Shown here: piece after piece, positions 46,839 through 55,135 of the stretch
Layout of the letters: each line of letters starts with the position of its first letter
Position numbering within the stretch: position 1 is the stretch's first letter
From: a bacterium
Lineage (GTDB): Bacteria > Acidobacteriota > Thermoanaerobaculia > Multivoradales > J023
Direction of reading: 5' to 3'
NCBI GenBank assembly: GCA_024226315.1
Contig: JAAELT010000086.1
Coordinates: 1 to 64,000 of the forward strand
DNA: 64,000 nt
Notes under the pieces: model-generated
Told to the model about the DNA's origin: nothing
The model's input: the letters and a program-made list of their open reading frames with translations, nothing else
The model's database searches: none
Translations under genes and position numbers: made by a program

Positions 46839-48194
46839 ATGAAGGGCTCCAGAGGGGAGGAACAGCAGTTCCGCGTACTGGTGGCCGATGACGTCAAGGT
46901 CATCGCTCAGTCCATCAGCTGGACGCTCGAAGAGGCCGGCTACGAAACCGCTGTCGCCCGTGACGGCGAGGAGTGCCTGAAGCTCGCCAGATCCTTCGAC
47001 CCTCACGTGGTCATCCTCGATCTGATGATGCCCAAGATCCACGGCATCGAGGTGCTCCGGCGGCTCAAGGCGGACGACTGGACCCGGCACATCGCCGTGA
47101 TCGTGTGCACGGTCAAGGGCTTCCGCACCGAGATCGGCAGAGCGAAGCAGCTGGGCGTCGCGGACCTGATCATCAAGCCGTTCGAGCCGGAGGATCTGGT
47201 GGCCAAGGTCGAGAAGGCTCGCTCGGCGCGGCCGGCCGGCGCCATGGACACCGCCAAGTTCCTGCTCCATCGTGACACCGGCGTCGGCAAATCGAGTTAC
47301 CGCCCGGAGCTCGACGCTGCCGGCGGATTCTTCCAGCTCTGGGGAACGCGCGGATCGATCCCCATCTCGGGCCCGCAGTTCATGCGTCACGGCGGCAATA
47401 CCTCGTGCATGACCATCGAATACGGCGAGGATTTGATCATCCTCGACGCCGGCTCGGGGATCCGTGACCTCGGCCTGGCGCTGGCCGCCCAGGCACCGCG
47501 CAAGCTCCACCTGTTCATCACCCACACCCATTGGGACCATATTCAGGGCTTCCCCTTCTTCGCGCCGGCTTTCATCCCCGGCTTCGAGATCACGATCTAC
47601 GGCGGCAGGGGCTTCAACAAGAACCTCGAGGCCTTGTTCAGGGGGCAGTTCGACCCGGACTACTTCCCCATCCAGATGGAGAACATGGAGGCCAAGCTGG
47701 AGTTCGTGTACCTGGGCGACGACCCTGTCCGCATCGGCGACGTCGAGGTCTCGTGGGAGTTCACCCAGCACCCGGGAGCGACCCTGGGTTACAAGATCGC
47801 GCTGCCGGGGAAGAACATCGCCTACGTGCCCGACAACGAGATCTTCCAGGGCTACATGGGGCAGCCGGAGCTGATCCCCCAGGACCCGGAGCTGCTGTCG
47901 CTCTACCAGCCGATGATCGACTTCCTGACCGGCGTCGACGTCCTGGTCCACGAGGCCCAGTACACTCCGGAAGAGTACGGTCAGACCGTCCACTACGGGC
48001 ACTCCTCGGTTCCCAACGCCTGTTTCCTGGCCAAGATCACGGGGGTCGCGCGCTGGATCGTGATCCATCACGATCCGGGGCACAGTGACGATTTCCTGCG
48101 CGAAAAGCTCAACCTCACCCGGCAGCTCCTGGCCGGACTCGACCATCCCATTCACGTGACCAACGGTTACGACGGGTTGATCGAGTACCTCTGA
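46839..48194 (+). CDS. receiver domain fused to metallo-beta-lactamase-fold hydrolase
   Basis: Residues 1-125 are a receiver (VLVADD, phospho-Asp about 60 in VILDLMMPK, KPFEPEDL). Residues 160-450 form an MBL-fold hydrolase with HTHWDH near 228 and later metal/acid residues in VHEAQYTPEEYG, GHSS and HHDPGHSD. ATG 46839 has GGGAGGCG upstream. It starts 31 bp after the Amt-kinase, so it probably receives phosphate from that kinase's Hpt, and its output would be hydrolysis of an unknown substrate. A hairpin with a T-run follows at 48202. The domain calls are firm; the substrate is not known. Confidence 0.88.
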   Translation: MKGSRGEEQQFRVLVADDVKVIAQSISWTLEEAGYETAVARDGEECLKLARSFDPHVVILDLMMPKIHGIEVLRRLKADDWTRHIAVIVCTVKGFRTEIGRAKQLGVADLIIKPFEPEDLVAKVEKARSARPAGAMDTAKFLLHRDTGVGKSSYRPELDAAGGFFQLWGTRGSIPISGPQFMRHGGNTSCMTIEYGEDLIILDAGSGIRDLGLALAAQAPRKLHLFITHTHWDHIQGFPFFAPAFIPGFEITIYGGRGFNKNLEALFRGQFDPDYFPIQMENMEAKLEFVYLGDDPVRIGDVEVSWEFTQHPGATLGYKIALPGKNIAYVPDNEIFQGYMGQPELIPQDPELLSLYQPMIDFLTGVDVLVHEAQYTPEEYGQTVHYGHSSVPNACFLAKITGVARWIVIHHDPGHSDDFLREKLNLTRQLLAGLDHPIHVTNGYDGLIEYL

Positions 48195-48201
48195 GGCCCA
48201 T

Positions 48202-48230
48202 CCGACCGGACGGTCGGTATCAGGTTTTTC
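48202..48230 (+). terminator. rho-independent-type terminator after the receiver-MBL gene
   Basis: CCGACCG (48202-48208) and CGGTCGG (48211-48217) form a 7-bp stem with a 2-nt apex (larger loop in practice), followed by TATCAGG and TTTTT. It ends the Amt-kinase/MBL transcript 8 nt after the stop codon. Confidence 0.65.
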
Positions 48231-48294
48231 GAACCCCGATTCCAGGGTTTCCCCGATAGACGCTCCTGCGGGGAGAGAGCAGAATGGGGATCTC

Positions 48295-48972
48295 ATGGCA
48301 GCCCCGGCGATTCAGCAGCGAGAGCGCAGGAGACATCATCGCTACGACGTCCGCGACGTCCGCGGGACGTTGGTTTTTCCGATGCGGGTCAAGGTGCTCA
48401 ACATGAGCCTCACGGGCCTGGCGATCGAGTCGGCGAAGGCGCTCGAGATCGGTCGGAGATACGATCTCAAGCTGCAGGATGATCGGGAGACGATCCAAAT
48501 CAGCGTCGACGTTCAGTGGTGTCACCTGGTGCGCACCGAGCGCTCGGGCATCGGCGAGGTGCCAGCCGTCTATCAGGCCGGCCTCGATTTCAGGCACGTG
48601 CTCAGCGAACAGGCCAGCGAGCTGTTGTCCTTCCTCGAGCACCACGTTGTGGTCGACGTCGAGCGCCGTGTCTTCGGCCGCTTCAAGATGGCGCTCGAAG
48701 AACCGATCGGGCTCGACGAGCACCACGATTTCCTGGTTCGAGAGCTCAGCTACTCCGGCATGCTGATCGAGACGGATCTCATGCCCCGGGTCGGCGATGC
48801 CTTCGATCTGGAAGTACATCCCTCCGGCCGCAAGCTGAGCACTCGTGGCAAGGTGGTGCACGCCGAGCCACTGGATCACAAGCCCGGTTGCCGTGCCGGG
48901 ATCGAGTTCGAAGGTATGGCTCCCGAGACCCGCAGCGCCCTCGAGCAGGTGATCGAGGGTTTCCTCGAGTAA
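48295..48972 (+). CDS. double PilZ-domain protein
   Basis: The 225-residue cytoplasmic protein holds two PilZ-like units. The first has the c-di-GMP switch motif RRRHHRYD and NMSLTGLAIES. The second has ELSYSGMLIETDL, but its arginine motif is degenerate (RVFGRFK), so it may not bind c-di-GMP. The gene lies 100 bp after the MBL protein beyond a terminator, so it is a separate unit, though co-regulation with the Amt relay is possible. It is likely a c-di-GMP effector; the partner is unknown. Confidence 0.85.
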   Translation: MAAPAIQQRERRRHHRYDVRDVRGTLVFPMRVKVLNMSLTGLAIESAKALEIGRRYDLKLQDDRETIQISVDVQWCHLVRTERSGIGEVPAVYQAGLDFRHVLSEQASELLSFLEHHVVVDVERRVFGRFKMALEEPIGLDEHHDFLVRELSYSGMLIETDLMPRVGDAFDLEVHPSGRKLSTRGKVVHAEPLDHKPGCRAGIEFEGMAPETRSALEQVIEGFLE

Positions 48973-49079
48973 ACGGGGCTCGCCGAGCCGGAACGGCCGG
49001 CGGAGGCGGTGATGGTAAGCCGCCGGTGCTCGAGGTCCGGAAAGGTAACGGCGTCGACGAGCCGGTGCTGTTCTCGGTC

Positions 49080-49339
49080 GACGGGCCGCGGGGGATGATG
49101 TAGTCCCGGGGCCCGAGGCCGAGCTCGCGGGCGAAGACTGTGGAGAGGTTCTTGTCCCGGCTGCCGCAGCGCTGCCGCAGCGCTTCCACGGTGATGTCCG
49201 GGTTGAGCAGGTCCTCCTCGATCTCCCTCAGGAGCCTCGACACCCATTCCGACTTGACTCGGCGGCGGTCGGCGCGGATGCACGCGAGCGTCTCCTCGGC
49301 TTCGCGGGTGCACAGGGCATGGGCCTCGTCTCGGAACAC
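49080..49339 (-). pseudogene. truncated AraC-type HTH fragment
   Basis: A frame opens at GTG 49339 (MFRDEAHALCTREAEETLAC) and holds a helical domain and the first HTH (ALRQRCGSRDKNLSTVFARE, then LGLGPRDYI). It then runs into unrelated P/S-rich sequence before the rest of an AraC domain (the second helix set) would begin. It resembles the AraC part of the fusion at 3743. The C-terminal half is lost; the frame continues over the end of the PilZ gene on the other strand. Confidence 0.55.
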
Positions 49340-49352
49340 GGTGGGGCAAAGG

Positions 49353-49502
49353 TTACATGGTGGCGTCGGTGGGCTGGGTGTCGGGATCGTCCGATGCTCG
49401 CGCGTCGACCTCCTCGTCGCTCATCTCGCGCAGCAGAGCCCGGGCGGTGAGATCCTTGGTCGGGATCGAGACTCGCTTGGCCGGATCCCACTCGAATCGC
49501 AT
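49353..49502 (-). CDS. 49-residue ORF, BrnT/BrnA-like ends
   Basis: ATG 49502 opens MRFEWDPAKRVSIP and ends ...LLREMSDEEVDARASDDPD...M. The first ten residues match the start of BrnT toxins (xxFEWDPAK), while MSDEEVD recalls BrnA antitoxins. It could be an in-frame collapse of a brnTA pair or an independent small protein. It lies 13 nt upstream of the AraC fragment on the same strand. There is no clear ribosome site. Confidence 0.4.
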   Translation of the reverse strand: MRFEWDPAKRVSIPTKDLTARALLREMSDEEVDARASDDPDTQPTDATM

Positions 49503-49534
49503 GGCTGTATCTTAGCAGAGAGTAGGATCTCTGA

Positions 49535-49772
49535 GGGGGCATGCATCACCGGTGCCTTGGGCCTTCTTGCTGGTCTCCTCGTCGGGTTCAAGGATGAGGT
49601 TGCCGCGATCTTGTCTCGCGCAAAGCGCAACGTTTCCGGAATCTGGATTGGCAGAGCCTTCGACATCGAGGTCCCGGAACATCTCAAGTATGAGATCATT
49701 CTCAGTTACGACTTCGGCCACCATCGCGTGCCAGGTACAGTCAAGCCGTGGGATATGAGGTGCGGACCATGA
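49535..49772 (+). pseudogene. fragment of a membrane/beta-barrel protein
   Basis: This frame, without a clear start, reads GALGLLAGLLVGFKDEVAAI, then VSGIWIGRAFDIEV, YEIILSYDF, and ends P-G-T-V-K. A transmembrane segment followed by a G-x-W-x-G strand pair resembles the Cap15/SMODS-associated 2TM-beta-barrel effectors. It breaks off after the first strands. The similarity is weak, by eye; the opposite-strand ORF over the same bases is rejected below. Confidence 0.35.
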
Positions 49773-50266
49773 GGTTTCGTCCAAGTCGGACAGCCGTCCA
49801 CTACTTCGCGGCTACTTCCACCGTGCCTCTTGCCACCGTGTGCAGCCACCTTCAGCGTGCCTTCGCCACATCGCAGTTCGAGTTTGATTCCCATGCGCAC
49901 TGGGAGTACGGTAGGGCGTCGTCGGAAGAACTTGCCTTCAACATCACCCGTTGTTCGGACAGCGAGACGATTGAGAAGTGGATCGAGGGCACTCCGAGCG
50001 GAGTCAACTACCAAGCCATTATCTGGTGTCCAGAATGGGGAGGCGAGGGGGTCCCCGCACGGTTGGAGGAGGAGCTTGGAGCGGCTTTCGGAGGCAGGGC
50101 TGAGCACTTCTTGAGCTCATCCGGGTCGGGCTCGACTGAAGCACCGGACAAACTCGCTTCGCTCTCGGATGATCCACCCTCCGGTTTCTCGCTGCCCTTA
50201 ACATGGTTCATCGCAGTCGGCCTTGCCGCCGTCGGCGTTATCGTCTTTCGGTCATGCTCTGCGTAG
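49748..50266 (+). CDS. hypothetical protein with C-terminal membrane anchor
   Basis: GTG 49748 (or ATG 49769) opens a 172-residue frame with a soluble N-terminal domain (RTAVHYFAATSTVPLATVC, FEFDSHAHWEYGRASSE) and a single C-terminal transmembrane helix (PLTWFIAVGLAAVGVIVF). No family is recognised. The composition is less GC-extreme than its neighbours, as in transferred genes. It overlaps the end of the preceding fragment by 25 bp in another frame. The true extent is uncertain. Confidence 0.5.
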   Translation: MGYEVRTMRFRPSRTAVHYFAATSTVPLATVCSHLQRAFATSQFEFDSHAHWEYGRASSEELAFNITRCSDSETIEKWIEGTPSGVNYQAIIWCPEWGGEGVPARLEEELGAAFGGRAEHFLSSSGSGSTEAPDKLASLSDDPPSGFSLPLTWFIAVGLAAVGVIVFRSCSA

Positions 50267-50276
50267 AAGAGCGCGC

Positions 50277-50478
50277 CACCCACCCGTGGTGCCTGTGATC
50301 ATGATCACTCGCAGCACCTCGGTGGAGGCGGCGGTGCGGTGCATGAAGCACGGCGCCGCCGACTACATCACCAAGCCTCTGGACTTCGATCGCGTTCGTT
50401 CCCGTCGACGAGACACCGATCGACGAGGAGACCCGCCGCCGGCTGGAGGCGCTGGGGTACCTCGACGGATCTGAGTAG
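50277..50478 (+). pseudogene. composite scrap: receiver-domain end and sulfatase-like C terminus
   Basis: From 50277 the frame reads PPVVPVIMITRSTSVEAAVR, then KHGAADYITKPLDFDRV, clearly the last two strands and helices of a response-regulator receiver. It then shifts frame, and from 50395 to 50478 reads FVPVDETPIDEETRRRLEALGYLDGSE, the kind of C terminus seen in sulfatase-type proteins (LEALGYL). Neither part is a complete gene. Confidence 0.6.
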
Positions 50479-50858
50479 AAGGCTGGCCGAACCGTCCGGG
50501 CTGCCCGCGGTCTGGCTGCTCGAACGCAGCCTCGATCTCCGCCTCTTGCCGCTGTGATCTCGTTTTGCCAGGGGACCGGCGGGCGCGAGCCGTCCCCCCG
50601 AAGGGGGGCAAACGAAATACGGCCTTTCTCGCCGCCGGCTAACCCTTTTCGGCCGCCTGGTACCTCAGTACTGTCGAGTAGGGGCCGCCAGAACGCTGTC
50701 GGGCTGGGTCGTCAGATGAAGCGACGATGGAAAGTCAACGCCTACTAGGGCTATCGTGCCGGACGCCGCCTGAACCGGCCTTCTCCCGTGGCACCGCGGC
50801 GCCGCGATCGGGTAGCCTTGGGCCGAAAGAGCGAGAGGGACATCGAGTTGGGGCCTCG
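50479..50858. other. 380-bp region without a gene
   Basis: The only structure I see here is CCCCCC-gaa-GGGGGG (50594-50608), a short hairpin, in otherwise featureless sequence. It must contain the promoter of the kinase gene that follows. Confidence 0.4.
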
Positions 50859-53297
50859 ATGATCGGACAGAGAATCGACCATTACCGGATCCTCGATCAA
50901 ATCGGCAGCGGCAGCATGGGCGTGCTTTACCGCGCCCAGGATACGCGGCTCGAGCGCACCGTGGCGCTCAAGTTCCTGCCGCTGGAGCTGACCGGTAATC
51001 CGGCCGCGAAGGAGCGTTTCCTGCGTGAAGCGAGGGCGGCCTCGCGGCTCGATCATCCCAACATCTGTACCGTTCACGAGATCCGCGAGTCCGACGACGG
51101 TCGGCTGTACATCGTCATGGCCCACTACCGGGGCGAGACGCTGAAGGAGCGGATCGAGCGCGGCCCCCTGGCTGTCGACGAGGCGGTCACGATCGCCGAG
51201 CAGATCGCCCGCGGTCTGGCTGAAGCGCACGCGGCGGACATCATTCATCGCGACATCAAGCCCGCCAACGTGCTGCTGCTCGAAGACGACAGCAGCGCCA
51301 CGGGGCTGATCAAGATCCTGGACTTCGGCCTCGCCAAGGTCGGGGGAGACGCAACGCTCACCCGGGCCGGCTCGTCGCTCGGGACGCCGATGTACATGGC
51401 GCCGGAGCAGATTCGCGGCGCCGTTGATCGCCGTTGCGACCTGTGGTCTCTGGGCGTGATGCTTTACGAGATGCTCGTCGGCACAAGGCCGTTCACCGGC
51501 GAGTACGCGCCGGCGGTGATCTTCTCGATCCTCGAGAGCGAACCGGAATCGCTCGAAGTCGTTCGTCCGGACGTACCCTCGTGGCTGGCGCTCCTGGTGG
51601 GTCGCCTGCTGGTCAAGGATCCGTCGCGGCGAATCGCCCAGGCCGAGGAGGTTGTGGGCGTCCTGGCCATGTCCGCCGAGACATCTGGCTCAGGGCAGGG
51701 CTGGCCGGCGTCCGGATCCGCGACGGCGGTCGATCGTCGGGTGTCGGGTCAGTCGCTGGCGCGCCAGCCGGTGGGCGCGTGGCGGCGCCCCAGCCCCGCT
51801 GTTTTGATCTCGGTGGCCCTCTTGTTGATCGTTCTCGGTTGGGCATGGTTGAGCCGCGGAGAGCGGTCGCCGGTCCGAACGCCCGACATGCGTCAGGACG
51901 CTCCCCCGGTGATCGCCGTGCTGCCCTTCGACGACCTGTCGGGCGATCCCGACCAGGCGTTCTTCGCCGACGGCATGACCGAGGCTCTGATCACCGATCT
52001 GGCGAAGGTTTCCGGCCTCCGGGTGATCTCGCGTGCTTCGGCGATGAGCTACAAAGGCACCGCCACGCCGCTGCCGCGGATCGCTCGCGAGCTGCGCGTC
52101 GACTACCTGCTCCAGGGCTCGGTTCTGCGCGCCGAGGATCAAGTGCGCATCTCGACCCAGCTGGTCGACGGCGAGCGCGATGAGGTGGAGTGGTCGGAGA
52201 GCTACGAGCGGCCGCTCCGGGGGATCCTGGCGCTGCAGCGCGAGGTGGCGCGCGCCGTGGTCGAGCAGGTCGAAGTGCGGCTGACGCCGCGCGAGGAGAG
52301 CGCTCTGGCCGTGGCCGCCGAAATCGACCCGGCGGCGCTCGATCTCTACCTGCGCGCCCGGGCCGCCTGGAACGAGCGCACCACGCCGGCGATCCGGCGT
52401 GGCATCGGCCTGTTCGAACAGGCGCTGGCGATCGAGCCGGGATACGCCCTGGCGCACGTCGGCCTCGCCGAGTCGTACCAGATCCTCGGCGACATGCCGT
52501 TCTACGACCTGCCGGTGCGCGAGGCCGACGAGGCAGCCCAGGTCCATGCCCGCCGCGCGCTCGAGATCGACCCCAGCCTCGGAGAGGCCTACGTCACTCT
52601 GGCGATGGTCGACTACCACCGGTGGGACTGGCGGACCTCCGAGCAGAAATTCGAGCGCGCCCTCGAGCTGGCCCCGAGCTACGCCACCGCTTCTCAGTGG
52701 TACGGCGAGACGCTGCTGCCCCAGAAGCGTTGGGACGAAGCCCTGCGAGCCTTCCGGCGCGCGGAGCTCCTCGACCCGCTGTCGCCGATCATCAAGGGGC
52801 AGGTCGGTCGCATGTTGATCGGCCGGCGCCGCTTCCCGGAGGCCGAGCGCTACTTCCGCGACCTGACGGTGGAGAATCCAGGCTTCTGGCTCAACTATTA
52901 CGGGCTGGCCACCGCGCTGCAGCAGCTCGGAGAACAGCGCCAGGCGTTGGCGGCGATCGCGAAGGCCCGCCAGCTTTCGGGCGGCAGCGACTTCGCGCGC
53001 CTCGTGGACGCCATAATTCGGGCGTCGGCCGGCGACCGCGCGCCTGCAATCGCGCTGATCGAGGAGCTCGGCTCGGACGATTCGCACCACCTGCCGCCGT
53101 CGATGATCGCCAGCCTGGCGGTCGCCGTCGGCGATTCGGAGCGTGCCCTCGTCGAGCTCGAGCGCGGCGTGGCGCAGGGAGATCCGTCGTTGCCGTTCAT
53201 CAACCACGATCCGCTCTTCGATCCCCTGCGAGACGAGCCGCGGTTTCGGCAGGTCCTGCGCGCGATCGGGCTCGAGCCCACGCCGGAACGTCAGTGA
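50859..53297 (+). CDS. Ser/Thr protein kinase with TPR output domain
   Basis: The 812-residue protein has a Hanks-type kinase domain (GSGSMGVLYRAQDTRLERTV, VALKFLP Lys, HRDIKPANVLL, LDFGLAKVGG, GTPMYMAPEQIRG). One transmembrane helix near 320 (AVLISVALLLIVLGWAW) is followed by an FlgO/CadC-like segment (IAVLPFDDLSGDPDQAFFAD, LQGSVLRAEDQVRI), then TPRs to the end. This fusion is common in Acidobacteria. The kinase would be cytoplasmic and the TPR part outside. ATG 50859 is chosen from homology to kinase N termini; the ribosome site is weak. It overlaps the convergent histidine kinase gene by 7 bp. Confidence 0.9.
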   Translation: MIGQRIDHYRILDQIGSGSMGVLYRAQDTRLERTVALKFLPLELTGNPAAKERFLREARAASRLDHPNICTVHEIRESDDGRLYIVMAHYRGETLKERIERGPLAVDEAVTIAEQIARGLAEAHAADIIHRDIKPANVLLLEDDSSATGLIKILDFGLAKVGGDATLTRAGSSLGTPMYMAPEQIRGAVDRRCDLWSLGVMLYEMLVGTRPFTGEYAPAVIFSILESEPESLEVVRPDVPSWLALLVGRLLVKDPSRRIAQAEEVVGVLAMSAETSGSGQGWPASGSATAVDRRVSGQSLARQPVGAWRRPSPAVLISVALLLIVLGWAWLSRGERSPVRTPDMRQDAPPVIAVLPFDDLSGDPDQAFFADGMTEALITDLAKVSGLRVISRASAMSYKGTATPLPRIARELRVDYLLQGSVLRAEDQVRISTQLVDGERDEVEWSESYERPLRGILALQREVARAVVEQVEVRLTPREESALAVAAEIDPAALDLYLRARAAWNERTTPAIRRGIGLFEQALAIEPGYALAHVGLAESYQILGDMPFYDLPVREADEAAQVHARRALEIDPSLGEAYVTLAMVDYHRWDWRTSEQKFERALELAPSYATASQWYGETLLPQKRWDEALRAFRRAELLDPLSPIIKGQVGRMLIGRRRFPEAERYFRDLTVENPGFWLNYYGLATALQQLGEQRQALAAIAKARQLSGGSDFARLVDAIIRASAGDRAPAIALIEELGSDDSHHLPPSMIASLAVAVGDSERALVELERGVAQGDPSLPFINHDPLFDPLRDEPRFRQVLRAIGLEPTPERQ

Positions 53298-54232
53298 GCC
53301 GGTAGCGGTAGGGCGAAGTAGAAGGTGCTGCCCTCACCTTCGCCCTCGGACTCGACCCACACCCGCCCGCCGTGGATGGCGGCGATTCGCTCGGCCAGGG
53401 TCAGGCCGATGCCGGTGCCGCCGGTGTCCGAGGCAAGCTGGTCGAACAGGCCGAAGATCTTGGTGTGGAAGCGCGGGTCGATGCCGATGCCGTTGTCACG
53501 GACGCGGCAGACGGTCTCGTCACCGTTCACCTCCGCGCCCACCTCGACCTTTGGGTCGTCGACTCCGGCGGTGAACTTGACGGCGTTCTCCACCAGATGC
53601 TGCATCGCCTGGAGCAGCCGGAACCGGTCCCCGACCACGGTGGGCAGATCGGGCGCGATCTCGATCTCGACGCCGTGATCCGGGCGCTCCGCCGCGACGC
53701 GGGTCGCGGCCTCCTCGGCCAGCACGGTCCATCCCACCTCCTCGGGAGGGTTGACCATGCGGCCGATGCGAGACAGCTCGAGGAGGTCCTCGAGCAGCCC
53801 CTTCATGACATCGACCGCACCGCGGATCCGGTCGGCGTCGCGCTTCGTCCGCTCGACGTCGCCGGCGGCCGCGTCCTGCTCGAGCAGGCCGAGAAAGCCC
53901 TGGATGGTGATCAGCGGGCTCTTGAGGTCATGGGAGACGGTGTAGACGAAACGATCCATTTCTTCGTCTTTGGTCGCCATCTCCGCGCCCTTGGCCTCGA
54001 GCGCTCGCGCCAGCCGGTCGCGCTCCTCGATGGCTTTGGCGAGGTCGGCGGCAGCAGCGTCGGCGCCCGAGGTCCGGTCTTCGGCGCTGCGCAACGCTTC
54101 GGCGAACCGTTGCCGCTCGGCACGTAGGCGCCCGAGAAGCGTGAGAGCCCACGCCAGCGCGACGAGTGCTACCAGAATCGAGAGAATGAGGGTCCAGCTC
54201 ATGTCGGTTTGCCGGCGTGTCGCCCCACCCAT
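53291..54232 (-). CDS. membrane-anchored sensor histidine kinase
   Basis: Start ATG 54232 has GAGG upstream; ATG 54202 is also possible. One N-terminal membrane helix (TLILSILVALVALAWALTL) precedes a coiled coil, a HisKA (VYTVSHDLKSPLITIQGF, phospho-His) and HATPase (HLVENAVKFT, RDNGIGIDPR, GGTGIGLTLAERI). With no periplasmic sensor loop, it probably senses in the membrane or cytoplasm, like bacteriophytochrome-type YTVSHDLKSPL kinases. No response regulator is adjacent in the same direction; the OmpR gene 160 bp upstream has its own kinase. Confidence 0.88.
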   Translation of the reverse strand: MGGATRRQTDMSWTLILSILVALVALAWALTLLGRLRAERQRFAEALRSAEDRTSGADAAAADLAKAIEERDRLARALEAKGAEMATKDEEMDRFVYTVSHDLKSPLITIQGFLGLLEQDAAAGDVERTKRDADRIRGAVDVMKGLLEDLLELSRIGRMVNPPEEVGWTVLAEEAATRVAAERPDHGVEIEIAPDLPTVVGDRFRLLQAMQHLVENAVKFTAGVDDPKVEVGAEVNGDETVCRVRDNGIGIDPRFHTKIFGLFDQLASDTGGTGIGLTLAERIAAIHGGRVWVESEGEGEGSTFYFALPLPAH

Positions 54233-54391
54233 CACGACCTCGCAAGCGGCGAATCTCCGGCGCCCCGACCGACCAGGCAAGTCCGTCGCCAGATGGGCGT
54301 CGGTGCGGAGCTCAGGTCTCTTGGACCATACAGATTTAGTCTATAGAGATTATCAACTGTCGTCCACGTAGGTTAACACAGCGTCACGGCG

Positions 54392-55135
54392 CTAGGGAAC
54401 GAAGCGATAGCCGACCCCACGCACGCTGTGGATGTGCCGTGGCCGCCAGGAATTCTCCTCGAAGGCCTTGCGCAAGGAGACGATGACGTTGTCGACCACC
54501 CGGGTGTTGGGATGATTGGGCAGCTCCCACACTTTGTCGAGCAGCTCGCGCCGGGTGATGACCTGATTGGGCTTCTCGGCGAACACCCGGATGACCGCGA
54601 TCTCCTTGCGCGAAAGCTCCACCTGCCCGTCACGTGTCTGGGCCTGCCAGGTCTTGAAGTCCACCCAGAAGGGACCGAAGGTGAACCGGGAGCCGGTGTC
54701 GTCCGGTTCGGCGCCCGGGCTGCCGGTCGCGTCGGTCTGGGCGCTGCTCCGGGCCCACTCGGCTCGGCGCAGCAGCCCCTCGGCCCGGGCCAGGAACTCC
54801 GCCAGGTCGAACGGCTTGACCATGTAATCGTCAGCGCCGGTCTTGAGGCCGTAGACGACGTCGTCGGGCTGGTCGCGGGCGGTCAGGATGAGGATGGCGG
54901 TGAAGTTGCCGTCCCGGCGCAGGCGCTGGCAGACCTCGAAACCGTCGACCTTGGGCAGCGCCACGTCGAGCACGATGAGGTCATAGTGGCCCGCGCCCGC
55001 TTTCTCGAGAGCCACCTCGCCGTCCAGCGCCAGGTCGACCTCGTGGCCTTTGCGTTCGAGGTTGAACACCAACCCATGGGCGATCGCCTCCTCGTCTTCG
55101 ACCACGAGGATCCGGTGGCCCGAATCCGCACTCAT
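54392..55135 (-). CDS. OmpR/PhoB-family response regulator
   Basis: Receiver (ILVVEDEEAIAHGLVFNLER, Asp in IVLDVALPKVDG near 55, KPFDLAEFLAR) and a C-terminal winged helix (LSRKEIAVIRVFAEKPNQVI, TRRELLDKVWELPNHPNTRV, IHSVRGVGYRF). Its ATG overlaps the stop of the kinase gene upstream (ATGA). It probably binds the TGTCA direct repeats before that kinase gene, as PhoB binds Pho boxes; whether it is PhoB itself cannot be told from sequence. Confidence 0.92.
   Translation of the reverse strand: MSADSGHRILVVEDEEAIAHGLVFNLERKGHEVDLALDGEVALEKAGAGHYDLIVLDVALPKVDGFEVCQRLRRDGNFTAILILTARDQPDDVVYGLKTGADDYMVKPFDLAEFLARAEGLLRRAEWARSSAQTDATGSPGAEPDDTGSRFTFGPFWVDFKTWQAQTRDGQVELSRKEIAVIRVFAEKPNQVITRRELLDKVWELPNHPNTRVVDNVIVSLRKAFEENSWRPRHIHSVRGVGYRFVP

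Noticed and set aside
46839-48194. Beta-lactamase resistance gene
   Set aside because: The MBL fold is fused to a receiver and lacks any secretion signal, so it is a regulatory or housekeeping hydrolase, not an antibiotic resistance enzyme.
48876-49349. 157-residue minus-strand ORF over the AraC fragment
   Set aside because: It is a different frame of the same region; helix-turn-helix residues appear only in the frame starting at 49339.
49512-49784. 90-residue minus-strand ORF
   Set aside because: It has no ribosome site or motif and the plus-strand frame over the same bases has a transmembrane segment and strand pattern; only the latter is kept, at low confidence.
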